56,331 bases of DNA from an uncultured Eubacteriales bacterium (GCA_934457095.1 CAKSHJ010000011.1:1-56331); one strand, 5' to 3'. Shown: positions 15,902-23,121, numbered from the stretch's first letter. The notes: a model not told the origin generated them from the sequence alone. Numbers and translations: made by a program.

Positions 15902-17062
15902 ATGAACCGCGGCATAACAGACGGCATTCCAAGCCGAGATTTGGCGCATATGCAGCGCATAGAAAGCGACATCGCAAAACGAGTAGAAGCCCACTACAAC
16001 GCCTTTGATTTCAACACTTTCACACCCGCACAGGTCAAAACCGCGCTGCAAAGTCCGGCGCTGTCGGTCAGGGATTTCGCCGCATTACTTTCGCCGGCCG
16101 CGCAGCCGTTTTTAGAGCAAATGGCGCAAAAAGCAAAGGCGTGCACCGCTGCGCACTTCGGCAATAACATCGGCCTGTACACACCGCTATATATTGCGAA
16201 TTATTGTGTCAACGAGTGCATATACTGTGGTTTCAACTGCAAAAACCGCATTCACAGAGGCAAGCTTTCCCGGCAGGAGATTCAAGCGGAATTTCAGGCA
16301 ATCGCGGCCACCGGCTTAGAGGAAATCCTAATTTTAACAGGCGAATCGCGCGCGCAATCGAACCTAAAATTCATCGGAGAAGCGGTAACGCTGGCCAAAG
16401 AATACTTCACAACCATCGGGCTGGAAATCTACCCGCTAAACACAGACGAATACGCGTTTCTGCACAGTTGCGGAGCAGATTTTGTCAGCGTCTACCAAGA
16501 AACCTACGACCGAACCTTTTACAAAACGGTACATTTAAGCGGCCCCAAACGAGACTTCGACTACCGTTTTGAAGCGCAGGAGCGCGCCCTTTTGGGCGGC
16601 ATGCGCGGCGTAGGAATCGGCGCGCTGCTGGGTCTGCACCAATTCCGCAACGACGCATTCGCAGCGGGTCTACACGCCAAATTTCTGCAGCAAAAATACC
16701 CACATGCAGAAATCAGCTTCTCGGTCCCACGCATGCGGCCCTATAAAAACAACAGCAAAAACAGCCCCAACGACGTACACGAAACAGAGCTGCTGCAAAT
16801 CATGTTGGCATACCGCATATTCATGCCATTTGCGGGCGTCAACATCTCCACGCGAGAGCGAGCGGGCTTCCGAGACAACGTCGTAGGGCTCTGCGCAACA
16901 AAAATTTCAGCGGGAGTAAAAACGGGAGTAGGCGGCCACGGATTAGCGGAAAAAGGGGACGCACAATTTGAAATCTCAGACCCGCGCAGCGTCGAAGAAA
17001 TCCGCACAATGCTAAAAAACCGGGGCTTACAAGAGGTTTTCACCGACTACATTCGTTTATAA
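15902..17062 (+). CDS. thiH: 2-iminoacetate synthase ThiH
   Basis: A 386-aa radical SAM enzyme that cleaves tyrosine to dehydroglycine and p-cresol. The CVNECIYCGF motif (CxxxCxxC, about residues 100-110) binds the catalytic 4Fe-4S cluster, with LTGESRAQS and VYQETYDR downstream as in ThiH. Its use rather than the oxygen-requiring ThiO agrees with an anaerobic lifestyle. GCAGGAG lies before the ATG. It is cotranscribed with thiG and tenI. Confidence 0.96.
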   Translation: MNRGITDGIPSRDLAHMQRIESDIAKRVEAHYNAFDFNTFTPAQVKTALQSPALSVRDFAALLSPAAQPFLEQMAQKAKACTAAHFGNNIGLYTPLYIANYCVNECIYCGFNCKNRIHRGKLSRQEIQAEFQAIAATGLEEILILTGESRAQSNLKFIGEAVTLAKEYFTTIGLEIYPLNTDEYAFLHSCGADFVSVYQETYDRTFYKTVHLSGPKRDFDYRFEAQERALLGGMRGVGIGALLGLHQFRNDAFAAGLHAKFLQQKYPHAEISFSVPRMRPYKNNSKNSPNDVHETELLQIMLAYRIFMPFAGVNISTRERAGFRDNVVGLCATKISAGVKTGVGGHGLAEKGDAQFEISDPRSVEEIRTMLKNRGLQEVFTDYIRL

Positions 17063-17072
17063 GGAGCACGTT

Positions 17073-17669
17073 ATGGTTATCTGCGTCACAAACCAAGCCC
17101 TATGCAAAGACGACTTTCTCAAGCGACTAACAGCGATTTGCAAAGCGGGGCCAAAATTCGTAATTTTACGAGAAAAAACACTAAACGAAGCAGAATACGC
17201 GCACCTATCGCAGCGCTGTCTCACCATATGCCGGCAATTCAACGTCCCGCTGGTGCTGCACAGCCACATACAAACCGCATTAACGCTTTCCGTTTCAGCA
17301 ATCCACCTGCCGCAGCCGCTCCTGCAGGCGCACCAAAAACACCTGAACGCATTCCAAACGGTCGGTGCGTCGGTTCACACGGTGCAGCAAGCAATTTCAG
17401 CGCAACAAATGGGCGCAACATACCTCATTGCAGGGCATATTTTTCAAACAACCTGCAAAGCAAACCTGCCGCCGCAAGGAGTGGAATTTCTAAAAGCGGT
17501 ACAAAGCGCGGTAACCATACCGGTATACCCCATCGGCGGCGTCAACCGCTCAACCGTACCAAAACTACAAAGCGCAGGCATCCAGGACTTCTGCATCATG
17601 TCAGAGCTGATGACCTGCACCCGACCCGAGCAAACCGTATGCTATTACAACCGCATAAGCAAAAAATAA
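17073..17669 (+). CDS. tenI: Thiamine phosphate synthase / thiazole tautomerase family protein
   Basis: A 198-aa TIM-barrel protein of the ThiE/TenI family. The VILREKTL, GASVHTVQQA and AGHIFQTTCKANLPPQG motifs match TenI, the thiazole tautomerase, more closely than typical ThiE, and the diphosphate-binding signature of ThiE is not obvious. In an operon holding thiSFGH but no thiC, thiD or thiM, a tautomerase acting on the ThiG product fits best, though ThiE activity is possible. AAGGAG precedes the ATG. A terminator follows. Confidence 0.8.
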   Translation: MVICVTNQALCKDDFLKRLTAICKAGPKFVILREKTLNEAEYAHLSQRCLTICRQFNVPLVLHSHIQTALTLSVSAIHLPQPLLQAHQKHLNAFQTVGASVHTVQQAISAQQMGATYLIAGHIFQTTCKANLPPQGVEFLKAVQSAVTIPVYPIGGVNRSTVPKLQSAGIQDFCIMSELMTCTRPEQTVCYYNRISKK

Positions 17670-17693
17670 ACTCCGCTGTTGGCGGAGTTTTTT
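17668..17693 (+). terminator. Terminator after tenI
   Basis: CTCCGC (17671-17676) pairs with GCGGAG (17682-17687), extended by AAA/TTT, followed by six T. On the minus strand it could also serve ndk. Confidence 0.75.
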
Positions 17694-17704
17694 CATACGG
17701 CAAT

Positions 17705-18109
17705 TTATTTTTGAAAAAAGCGGTTAATTTCAATTTTAGCATTTTCCACAGAATCAGAACCATGGATCACATTCGCGCCGGTACTGGAAGCAAAATCGCC
17801 GCGAATCGTACCTGCAGCAGCGTCCTCAAACTTGGTCGCACCCATCATAATGCGCATTCCCAGCACAGCATTCTCGCCCTCCACAATCATCCCAAATACC
17901 GGCCCGGAGGTCATATACTCCAAAATTTCGGGAAAAAACGGCTTATCGGCAATATGCGCATAATGCTCCCTCAAAATCGCCTCCGAAAGCCGCATCATTT
18001 TCGCGTCCACCAAACGGTAGCCCTTGCGTTCAATTCTGGCAATAATCTGACCCATCAGGCCCCTTTGCACAGCGTCGGGCTTCAGCATAATATAAGTCTG
18101 CTCAGTCAT
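17705..18109 (-). CDS. ndk: Nucleoside diphosphate kinase
   Basis: A 134-aa Ndk that equalises NTP and dNTP pools by ping-pong phosphotransfer. The N-terminal TYIMLKPDAVQRGLMGQII and the catalytic NVIHGSDSVE motif with its phosphorylated histidine are present, as are the FGMIVEGENAV and GTIRGDFA segments. Length is slightly below the usual 140-150 aa. A promoter TTGCTT-17-TACAAT lies upstream on the minus strand. Isolated gene convergent with the thi operon. Confidence 0.97.
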   Translation of the reverse strand: MTEQTYIMLKPDAVQRGLMGQIIARIERKGYRLVDAKMMRLSEAILREHYAHIADKPFFPEILEYMTSGPVFGMIVEGENAVLGMRIMMGATKFEDAAAGTIRGDFASSTGANVIHGSDSVENAKIEINRFFQK

Positions 18110-18220
18110 AAATCTCCAAATCTCCTTTAAATTTAAATTTCACAATAGCTATTGTAGCATAAAAAGCAGCATAAAGCAAATGCTAATCATAAGTACAAAA
18201 AATCGCAGGAGGAAGAGCCA

Positions 18221-19576
18221 ATGGAAAAAAGAAGCACACAATTTTCCGGCAGACTGGGATTCATACTTGCAGCGGCGGGGTCGGCGGTCGGGCTCGGGAA
18301 CATCTGGAGATTCCCCTATCTGGCAGCGCGGTACGGCGGCGGAGTATTCCTGTTTTTTTACATCTTATTCGCACTCACCTTCGGCTTTTCGCTCATGATA
18401 GCCGAAGTCGCCTTAGGCAGAAAAACGGGCAAAGGAATCGTCGGCGCAATCAAAACGCTGGACAAACGGTTCACGTTTATGGGTTGGTTCACACTGCTGA
18501 TTCCAATCTTCACGCTGCCGTATTACAGCGTAACGGGCGGCTGGGTCATGCACTATGCCATGCTGTTTTTCACCGGAAAAGGAGCGCAAACAGCAGAACC
18601 GGGCTTTTTTGATTCCTTCATCGCAAGTCCGTTCTGGCCGGTATTCTGGCTATGCGTATTTTTAGCAATTTCATCGGCAATCGTCATGCTGGGCGTCAAA
18701 AAAGGCATCGAGCTAACGGGCAAAATCTTCCTGCCGCTGCTGATTCTCCTAAATGCAGGGATCGCCGTTTACGCGCTCACGCTGCCGGGAGCGCTAAACG
18801 GCCTGTTATACTACATCACACCGGACTTCACAAAGTTTTCGTTCGGCACAATCATCGCAGCGTTAGAGCAGCTCTTTTACTCCATGTCCCTGGCCATGGG
18901 CATCATGTTCACCTACGGCTCATACCTAAGCAAGCAAGAAAACTTAGAAACCTCGGTACGGCAAATCGAACTCTTCGACACAGGCATCGCAATCCTCTCC
19001 GGCCTTGTAATTTTACCGGCGGTATTCGCATTTTCCGGTAGCGACCCAAACGCGCTGCAATCCGGTTCCGGCCTCATGTTCATCACCATGCCGCAGGTAT
19101 TCCAAAGCATGCCGCTGGGCGGCGTTATCGGCGCGGTATTTTTCCTGCTGGTATTTTTCGCGGCCATCACCTCGTCAGTATCCTTTGTAGAAACCATCGT
19201 ATCGGTTTTAGGAGACCAATTCGGTTGGAAACGCGTCCCAATTTGCATCGGCGTATTCTTCAGCAGCGTACTAATCGGCCTATGTTCGGCGCTGGGGTTC
19301 GGCATCTGGCGCAATTTCACAGTATTGGGCATGAACATCTCAGAAGCCTTCGACTTTTTCACAAACAGCCTGTTCATGCCCATTTCCGCGCTGTTCACAT
19401 GCATCTTCGTCGGCTTCATCATCGGCACAAACTCCGCAGCAGAGGAAGTCCGCCTTTCCTCGCGCTTCCAAGGAGAAAAAATGTTCAAAATCATCACCAA
19501 ATGGGTCGCGCCGGTCTGCATCATCGCAATTTTAGTCAGCTCCATCTTATCAGCCGCAGGCATTTTCAAACTATAA
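18221..19576 (+). CDS. Sodium-dependent transporter, NSS/SNF family
   Basis: A 451-aa integral membrane protein of the neurotransmitter:sodium symporter family (LeuT fold), probably an amino-acid importer. Helix 1 carries LGFILAAAGSAVGLGNIWRFPYL, the unwound Na+/substrate site, and helix 6 has the MSLAMGIMFTYGSYLS stretch. About 11 membrane segments can be counted, as in several bacterial members such as MhsT. GCAGGAGGAAGAG precedes the ATG. The substrate cannot be told from sequence or neighbours. Confidence 0.9.
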   Translation: MEKRSTQFSGRLGFILAAAGSAVGLGNIWRFPYLAARYGGGVFLFFYILFALTFGFSLMIAEVALGRKTGKGIVGAIKTLDKRFTFMGWFTLLIPIFTLPYYSVTGGWVMHYAMLFFTGKGAQTAEPGFFDSFIASPFWPVFWLCVFLAISSAIVMLGVKKGIELTGKIFLPLLILLNAGIAVYALTLPGALNGLLYYITPDFTKFSFGTIIAALEQLFYSMSLAMGIMFTYGSYLSKQENLETSVRQIELFDTGIAILSGLVILPAVFAFSGSDPNALQSGSGLMFITMPQVFQSMPLGGVIGAVFFLLVFFAAITSSVSFVETIVSVLGDQFGWKRVPICIGVFFSSVLIGLCSALGFGIWRNFTVLGMNISEAFDFFTNSLFMPISALFTCIFVGFIIGTNSAAEEVRLSSRFQGEKMFKIITKWVAPVCIIAILVSSILSAAGIFKL

Positions 19577-19592
19577 CCAAAAGATTCCGCGC

Positions 19593-19621
19593 TTGCAATT
19601 TTGGCACAAAAATTGTAAAAT
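19593..19621 (+). promoter_or_regulatory. Predicted promoter of the small membrane protein gene
   Basis: TTGCAA (19593-19598), 17 bases, TAAAAT (19616-19621). Confidence 0.5.
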
Positions 19622-19664
19622 AGAATTATCCCAAACTATATCTGTAAGAAGGTGCAAAATACTT

Positions 19665-19925
19665 ATGAAAAAACGGTTAAGCAAATGCGTATACGCAGCA
19701 ATCGGACTACTGGTCGGACTGCCGTTCCTAACTTTAAACGCCTGGGCAGCGCCAACCAAGGTGCATAATGTCATGACAGGCGACCAAACAAACGTAGGCA
19801 TGATTATCGGGGTATCCATAGCCGGAGGCGTAGCGTTGCTTGCAATCCTATTCTGGATTATCTTCGCAATATGGAGCAAAAAGAAAAAAGAAAAAGAAGA
19901 AGAAACCGAGAACAACAATATTTAG
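19665..19925 (+). CDS. Small membrane protein, unknown function
   Basis: An 86-aa protein with a signal-peptide-like N-terminus (MKKRLSKCVYAAIGLLVGL up to AWAA), a short extracellular segment (PTKVHNVMTGDQTNVG) and a membrane helix near residues 45-68, followed by a very basic then acidic tail (KKKKEKEEETENNN). I do not recognise a family. The ATG at 19665 has AGAAGGTG upstream. It has its own promoter and terminator, so it is a single-gene unit between the NSS transporter and bioY. Confidence 0.65.
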   Translation: MKKRLSKCVYAAIGLLVGLPFLTLNAWAAPTKVHNVMTGDQTNVGMIIGVSIAGGVALLAILFWIIFAIWSKKKKEKEEETENNNI

Positions 19926-19940
19926 TGCAACAAGCACACA

Positions 19941-19969
19941 AAAACCACCCTATGCGGGGTGGTTTTTTT
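19941..19969 (+). terminator. Terminator after the small membrane protein gene
   Basis: AACCACCC and GGGGTGGTT arms with a five-base loop, followed by T7. Confidence 0.8.
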
Positions 19970-19978
19970 CAATATCTA

Positions 19979-20010
19979 TTGTTTACCATTTTTAAAATTC
20001 AGGTTGACAA
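19979..20010 (+). promoter_or_regulatory. BirA-type biotin operator upstream of bioY
   Basis: Half sites TTGTTTACC (19979-19987) and GGTTGACAA (20002-20010) are inverted and 14 bases apart. They fit the widespread BirA operator form TTGTnnACC-N14/15-GGTnnACAA, where BirA-biotinyl-AMP represses biotin genes. The right half site contains the bioY -35 element. Confidence 0.75.
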
Positions 20011-20032
20011 TCCCAACAAAATCTGCTAAAGT
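20004..20032 (+). promoter_or_regulatory. bioY promoter
   Basis: TTGACA (20004-20009), 17 bases, TAAAGT (20027-20032); the -35 lies inside the BirA operator. Confidence 0.7.
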
Positions 20033-20094
20033 AATGACAACCGCAACACAAAAAAACGGCGGCCACATCAGGCCAACAAAAGGAGAAATTTACA

Positions 20095-20655
20095 ATGAGT
20101 CAACCAAAGCAACAAACGCTCAGAAGCACCAAAAGCTACGCCATGTGCGCAACAGCACTCATGACAGCCGTCACCTGCATTCTGGCACCGCTGTCAATAC
20201 CCATCGGCCCCATCCCAATTTCCCTTACAAATCTTTCCATCTACCTGTCGCTCTACCTGTTAGACTGGAAAAAAGGCACCATAAGCTGCCTGTTATATCT
20301 GGGTATCGGTCTAGCGGGCGTACCGGTATTTTCGGGCTTCACAGGCGGCATCGGCAAATTAGCGGGTCCAACCGGCGGCTATATCATTGGTTTTTTGCCC
20401 ATGGCAATTTTGGCAGGTCTGGTCATAGAAAAGTGCAGCAAACGGTGGCTGCAATTTCTGGGTATGCTGGGCGGCACGGTAATTTGTTACTCAATTGGCA
20501 CAATCTGGTATTGCATACAATCCGGCATAGGGTTTTTACCGGCACTATCGGCCTGCGTATTCCCATTTATTCCATTTGATTTGGTAAAAATGGGCATTGC
20601 CATCGCCATCGGACCCATCCTCCGCAAACGACTAGGCGCACTTGCCCTGCGGTAA
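20095..20655 (+). CDS. bioY: Biotin transporter BioY (ECF S component)
   Basis: A 186-aa membrane protein with about six hydrophobic segments. The ALMTAVTCILAPLSIPIGPIPISLTNL opening and the GLAGVPVFSGFTGGIGKLAGPTGGYIIGF stretch are hallmarks of BioY, the biotin-binding component of an ECF transporter. The energising ECF ATPases and EcfT are not in this window and are probably shared. AAAGGAG lies before the ATG. Biotin uptake connects with the biotin-dependent AccB/AccC in the same window. Confidence 0.95.
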   Translation: MSQPKQQTLRSTKSYAMCATALMTAVTCILAPLSIPIGPIPISLTNLSIYLSLYLLDWKKGTISCLLYLGIGLAGVPVFSGFTGGIGKLAGPTGGYIIGFLPMAILAGLVIEKCSKRWLQFLGMLGGTVICYSIGTIWYCIQSGIGFLPALSACVFPFIPFDLVKMGIAIAIGPILRKRLGALALR

Positions 20656-20685
20656 AAAAAACACCCCTAAGCGGGGGTATTTTTA
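20655..20685 (+). terminator. Terminator after bioY
   Basis: ACCCC/GGGGGT hairpin around 20662-20678 followed by ATTTTT. Confidence 0.7.
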
Positions 20686-20742
20686 TGCCATTTTCACAAA
20701 TTTCTGTATTTTATATGCCAAAAATTTACCTTTACTACAAAA

Positions 20743-20774
20743 AGAACGAATGTTTCACGTGAAACATTCGTTCT
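20743..20774. promoter_or_regulatory. parS-type ParB/Spo0J site inside a 32-bp palindrome (aroF terminator)
   Basis: The centre (20751-20766) is TGTTTCACGTGAAACA, identical to the consensus chromosomal parS site that ParB/Spo0J binds to load SMC and segregate origins. Perfectly complementary 8-base arms (AGAACGAA and TTCGTTCT) extend it to 32 bp. On the minus strand it is followed by TTTTTG just after the aroF stop codon, so the same DNA probably forms the aroF terminator. Confidence 0.85.
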
Positions 20775-20780
20775 AAAATT

Positions 20781-21794
20781 TTACACCTCGCGGTCAAACA
20801 CCTTCGCCAACTGCGTCACTTTGTTCACCAAATCGGCAAACGCCTCAATGCTCAACTGCTGAGCCGCGTCACTAATCGCCTCCTTAGCATTGGGGTGCAC
20901 CTCCACAATCAAGCCGTCGGCGCCGGCGGCCACCCCGGCATAGGCCAGCGGAGCCACATAGCGCTCCTTGCCCGCCGCATGAGACGGGTCAATCACAATA
21001 GGTAGGCTGCTGCGTTCTTTTACCACCGGCACCGCCCCCACATCCAGTGTATTTCTGGTGGCCGTCTCAAAAGTGCGAATGCCGCGCTCGCACAACACCA
21101 CATTATAATTGCCCTCGCTCATAATATACTCGGCCGCGTCCAGCCATTCCTCAATCGTATTGGCAATGCCGCGCTTTAACAATACCGGAATTTTAGCCCT
21201 ACCAATGTCTTTCAGCAGGCGGAAATTTTGCATATTTCTCGCCCCAATTTGAAACATATCACAGTATTTTCCGGCAATGTCAATCTGGTCGGAGGCCATA
21301 ACTTCGCTGACTACTTTCAGGCCGGTGGCGTCGGCCGCTTTGCGCATAAGCCGCAGGCCTTCCTCCTCCATGCCCTGAAAGGAATACGGGGAGGTTCTGG
21401 GTTTATAGGCGCCGCCGCGCAAAAAGGTCGCGCCGGCCGCTTTTACGCCGATTGCCGCTTTCATAATGCATTCTTCATTTTCCACCGCGCAGGGGCCGCC
21501 CATGAGTACCAATTTTTTACCCCCGATGACCTCGTTGCCTACCTGTACCAGGCGTCCCTCCGGGCACATGTCGTGGCTTGCCAGCTTGTAGGTGTGCATG
21601 ATTGGTACGCATCTGGCTACGCCGTCCAGCAGGGTAAGGTCTATTCCGCCCAGCTTGCCTTTGTCGCCTAAAATGCCGATAACGGTTGCTTGGGTTCCCG
21701 CGGACACGTTGGCGCCAAGGCCGCATTTTTTCAGCGTTTGTACTACTTCCTGCACATTTTCTTCGGTGCAGTCCTGCTTCATGATGATTACCAT
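20781..21794 (-). CDS. aroF: 3-deoxy-7-phosphoheptulonate synthase (DAHP synthase)
   Basis: A 337-aa enzyme of the AroF/KDO8P type that condenses phosphoenolpyruvate and erythrose 4-phosphate, the first shikimate-pathway step. Residues 1-65 are the ferredoxin-like regulatory domain; the TIM barrel follows with VLMGGPCAVENEE, GGAYKPRTSPYSFQG, QIGARNMQNF, VLLKRG and IDPSHAAGK. The ATG at 21792-21794 has GAGGAAAGGA upstream; an earlier start would add residues not seen in the family. A promoter lies at 21829-21857. Plus-strand C excess falls within this gene from right to left (see findings). Confidence 0.95.
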   Translation of the reverse strand: MVIIMKQDCTEENVQEVVQTLKKCGLGANVSAGTQATVIGILGDKGKLGGIDLTLLDGVARCVPIMHTYKLASHDMCPEGRLVQVGNEVIGGKKLVLMGGPCAVENEECIMKAAIGVKAAGATFLRGGAYKPRTSPYSFQGMEEEGLRLMRKAADATGLKVVSEVMASDQIDIAGKYCDMFQIGARNMQNFRLLKDIGRAKIPVLLKRGIANTIEEWLDAAEYIMSEGNYNVVLCERGIRTFETATRNTLDVGAVPVVKERSSLPIVIDPSHAAGKERYVAPLAYAGVAAGADGLIVEVHPNAKEAISDAAQQLSIEAFADLVNKVTQLAKVFDREV

Positions 21795-21828
21795 AATTTT
21801 ACAAATCCTTTCCTCTTCGCTTATCATT

Positions 21829-21857
21829 ATTTTACACTTTAAATCGCTAAATTGCAA
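21829..21857 (-). promoter_or_regulatory. aroF promoter
   Basis: Minus-strand TTGCAA (21852-21857), 17 bases, TAAAAT (21829-21834). Confidence 0.55.
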
Positions 21858-21881
21858 GCCCTAATTCTGAAAAATTTCCAT

Positions 21882-21914
21882 AAAAAAACAGATACCCTGT
21901 TGGATATCTGCTTT
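21882..21914 (-). terminator. Terminator of the 5S rRNA gene
   Basis: On the minus strand CAGATATCC pairs with GGGTATCTG, followed by T7. Confidence 0.8.
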
Positions 21915-21916
21915 TG

Positions 21917-22035
21917 TGTTGGCATCTACCTATTTTCCCGGGTCGTCTCCAACCAAGTATTTTCGGCACCAATGAGCTTAACTGCTGTGTTCGGTATGGG
22001 AACAGGTGTACCCTCATCGTCATCAACACCAACTA
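21917..22035 (-). rRNA. 5S ribosomal RNA (orphan copy)
   Basis: The minus strand reads as a complete 5S rRNA of about 117-119 nt. It has GTTGG/CCAAC closing helix I, the GAGGGTACACCTG and CCATACCGAACACAG loop region, AGTTAAGCTC, and GGGAAAATAGG before the 3-prime GATGCCAAC. End positions are accurate to a few bases. There is no 16S or 23S on this side: upstream (higher coordinates) lie a promoter and then tRNA genes in the opposite direction. It has its own promoter at 22069-22097 and its own terminator, so it is transcribed alone. Confidence 0.93.
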
Positions 22036-22068
22036 TTACCTTTTCTCTGCATCTCGTGCTTCTTTTTT

Positions 22069-22097
22069 ATATTATCATACTTTTTGAGAAAATGCAA
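22069..22097 (-). promoter_or_regulatory. Promoter of the orphan 5S rRNA
   Basis: Minus-strand TTGCAT (22092-22097), 17 bases, TAATAT (22069-22074), about 30 bases before the 5S start. Confidence 0.6.
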
Positions 22098-22154
22098 GTC
22101 TTTTTTTTGATTTTATTTTTTATTTTTTTGATGGGATTTTTGCGCAAAAATCGG

Positions 22155-22183
22155 TTGACATTCTGTGAGAAATGCGGTATAAT
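22155..22183 (+). promoter_or_regulatory. Promoter of the tRNA-Asp-Thr unit
   Basis: Consensus TTGACA (22155-22160), 17 bases, TATAAT (22178-22183). Confidence 0.75.
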
Positions 22184-22206
22184 AGGTGTCGTTGCCAATC
22201 TACTTT

Positions 22207-22283
22207 GGCCTAGTAGTTCAGTTGGTTAGAACGCCAGCCTGTCACGCTGGAGGTCGACGGTTCGAGCCCGTTCTAGGTCGCCA
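22207..22283 (+). tRNA. tRNA-Asp (GTC)
   Basis: A 77-nt cloverleaf: acceptor GGCCTAG/CTAGGTC, anticodon stem CCAGC/GCTGG with anticodon GTC at 22241-22243, T-loop GGTTCGAGCCC and encoded CCA. Confidence 0.97.
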
Positions 22284-22289
22284 TATTTT

Positions 22290-22365
22290 GCTGCTATGGC
22301 TCAGCAGGCAGAGCACGTCCTTGGTAAGGACGAGGTCACCGGTTCGAATCCGGTTAGCAGCTCCA
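22290..22365 (+). tRNA. tRNA-Thr (GGT)
   Basis: A 76-nt cloverleaf: acceptor GCTGCTA/TAGCAGC, anticodon stem CGTCC/GGACG with anticodon GGT at 22323-22325, T-loop GGTTCGAATCC and encoded CCA. It starts six bases after tRNA-Asp, so the two share a transcript. Confidence 0.97.
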
Positions 22366-22368
22366 GAT

Positions 22369-22408
22369 TTGCCCCTCCGGCGCTTTTGCGTGCGGGGGGG
22401 ATTTTTGT
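22369..22408 (+). terminator. Terminator after tRNA-Thr
   Basis: GCCCC...GCGC pairs with GCGT...GGGGGG, followed by ATTTTTG. Confidence 0.6.
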
Positions 22409-22509
22409 TTTTGTTGCCTTTTTTAGTGAAATTTTTGCACAATTTCACCCAATAACTCTGAAAAAAAGAGATTATGAATACTCAAATGATATGTTCAGGA
22501 GGATTTTTC

Positions 22510-23121
22510 ATGGAGTATGGTTATGTTAGGGTGTCTAGTAAGGAGCAGAATATTGCCCGGCAGATGACCGCGTTGCGTAAGATTGGTATGCCGGAACAAC
22601 ATATTTTTATTGATAGACTCTCGGGTAAGGACTTTAATCGGCCCAATTATTTGAAGTTGGTGCGCCGCCTGAAGGCCGGCGATTTGCTTTATATTAAGTC
22701 TATTGACCGACTTGGCAGGAATTATGACGAAATTTTGGAGCAGTGGCGTTTTTTGACGCAATCTAAAGATATTGATATTAAGGTGCTTGATTTTCCTCTG
22801 CTGGATACCCGTAATCATGTTAGCGGTGTGACCGGTAAGCTTGTGGCCGACCTTGTGCTGCAGATTCTTTCTTATGTTGCTCAGATTGAACGCGAAAATA
22901 TTCGCCAGCGCCAAGCCGAGGGCATTCGTGAGGCGCAGGCAAAGGGGGTGCGCTTTGGCAGGCCTAAGCAGAGGATTCCTGAGGATTTTGGTGCGGTGTT
23001 CTATTTGTGGCAGAATGCGGAGATTAGTTTACGCGAGGCCTCGCGTAGGCTGAAAACCAGTCACAATACGTTTTCGCGCTGGGTTAATGAATACCGCTGT
23101 CAGGCGGAGGTTTTTGAATAA
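22510..23121 (+). CDS. Small serine recombinase (resolvase/invertase family)
   Basis: A 203-aa recombinase. The catalytic domain starts YGYVRVSSKEQN with the nucleophilic serine at residue 9 (aligned to Ser10 of gamma-delta resolvase); IDRLGRNYDEI and the GKLVADLVLQILSYVAQIERENIRQRQ helix E follow. Residues 150-203 form a helix-turn-helix DNA-binding end (ISLREASRRLKTSHNTFSRWV). CAGGAGG precedes the ATG at 22510. It sits right after a tRNA pair without other mobile genes and could be a transposon relic, an invertase or a dimer resolvase. No flanking inverted repeats were seen. Its plus strand is G/T-rich, unlike plus-strand genes left of 21 kb. Confidence 0.88.
   Translation: MEYGYVRVSSKEQNIARQMTALRKIGMPEQHIFIDRLSGKDFNRPNYLKLVRRLKAGDLLYIKSIDRLGRNYDEILEQWRFLTQSKDIDIKVLDFPLLDTRNHVSGVTGKLVADLVLQILSYVAQIERENIRQRQAEGIREAQAKGVRFGRPKQRIPEDFGAVFYLWQNAEISLREASRRLKTSHNTFSRWVNEYRCQAEVFE

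Noticed and set aside
20660..22200. DnaA-box cluster marking oriC near parS
   Set aside because: No TTATCCACA or close variant was seen in this interval, so the parS and skew evidence is not enough to call an origin.
22369..22509. Longer start for the serine recombinase at 22474
   Set aside because: CAGGAGG lies just before the ATG at 22510 and the family starts with the YGYVRVS strand.
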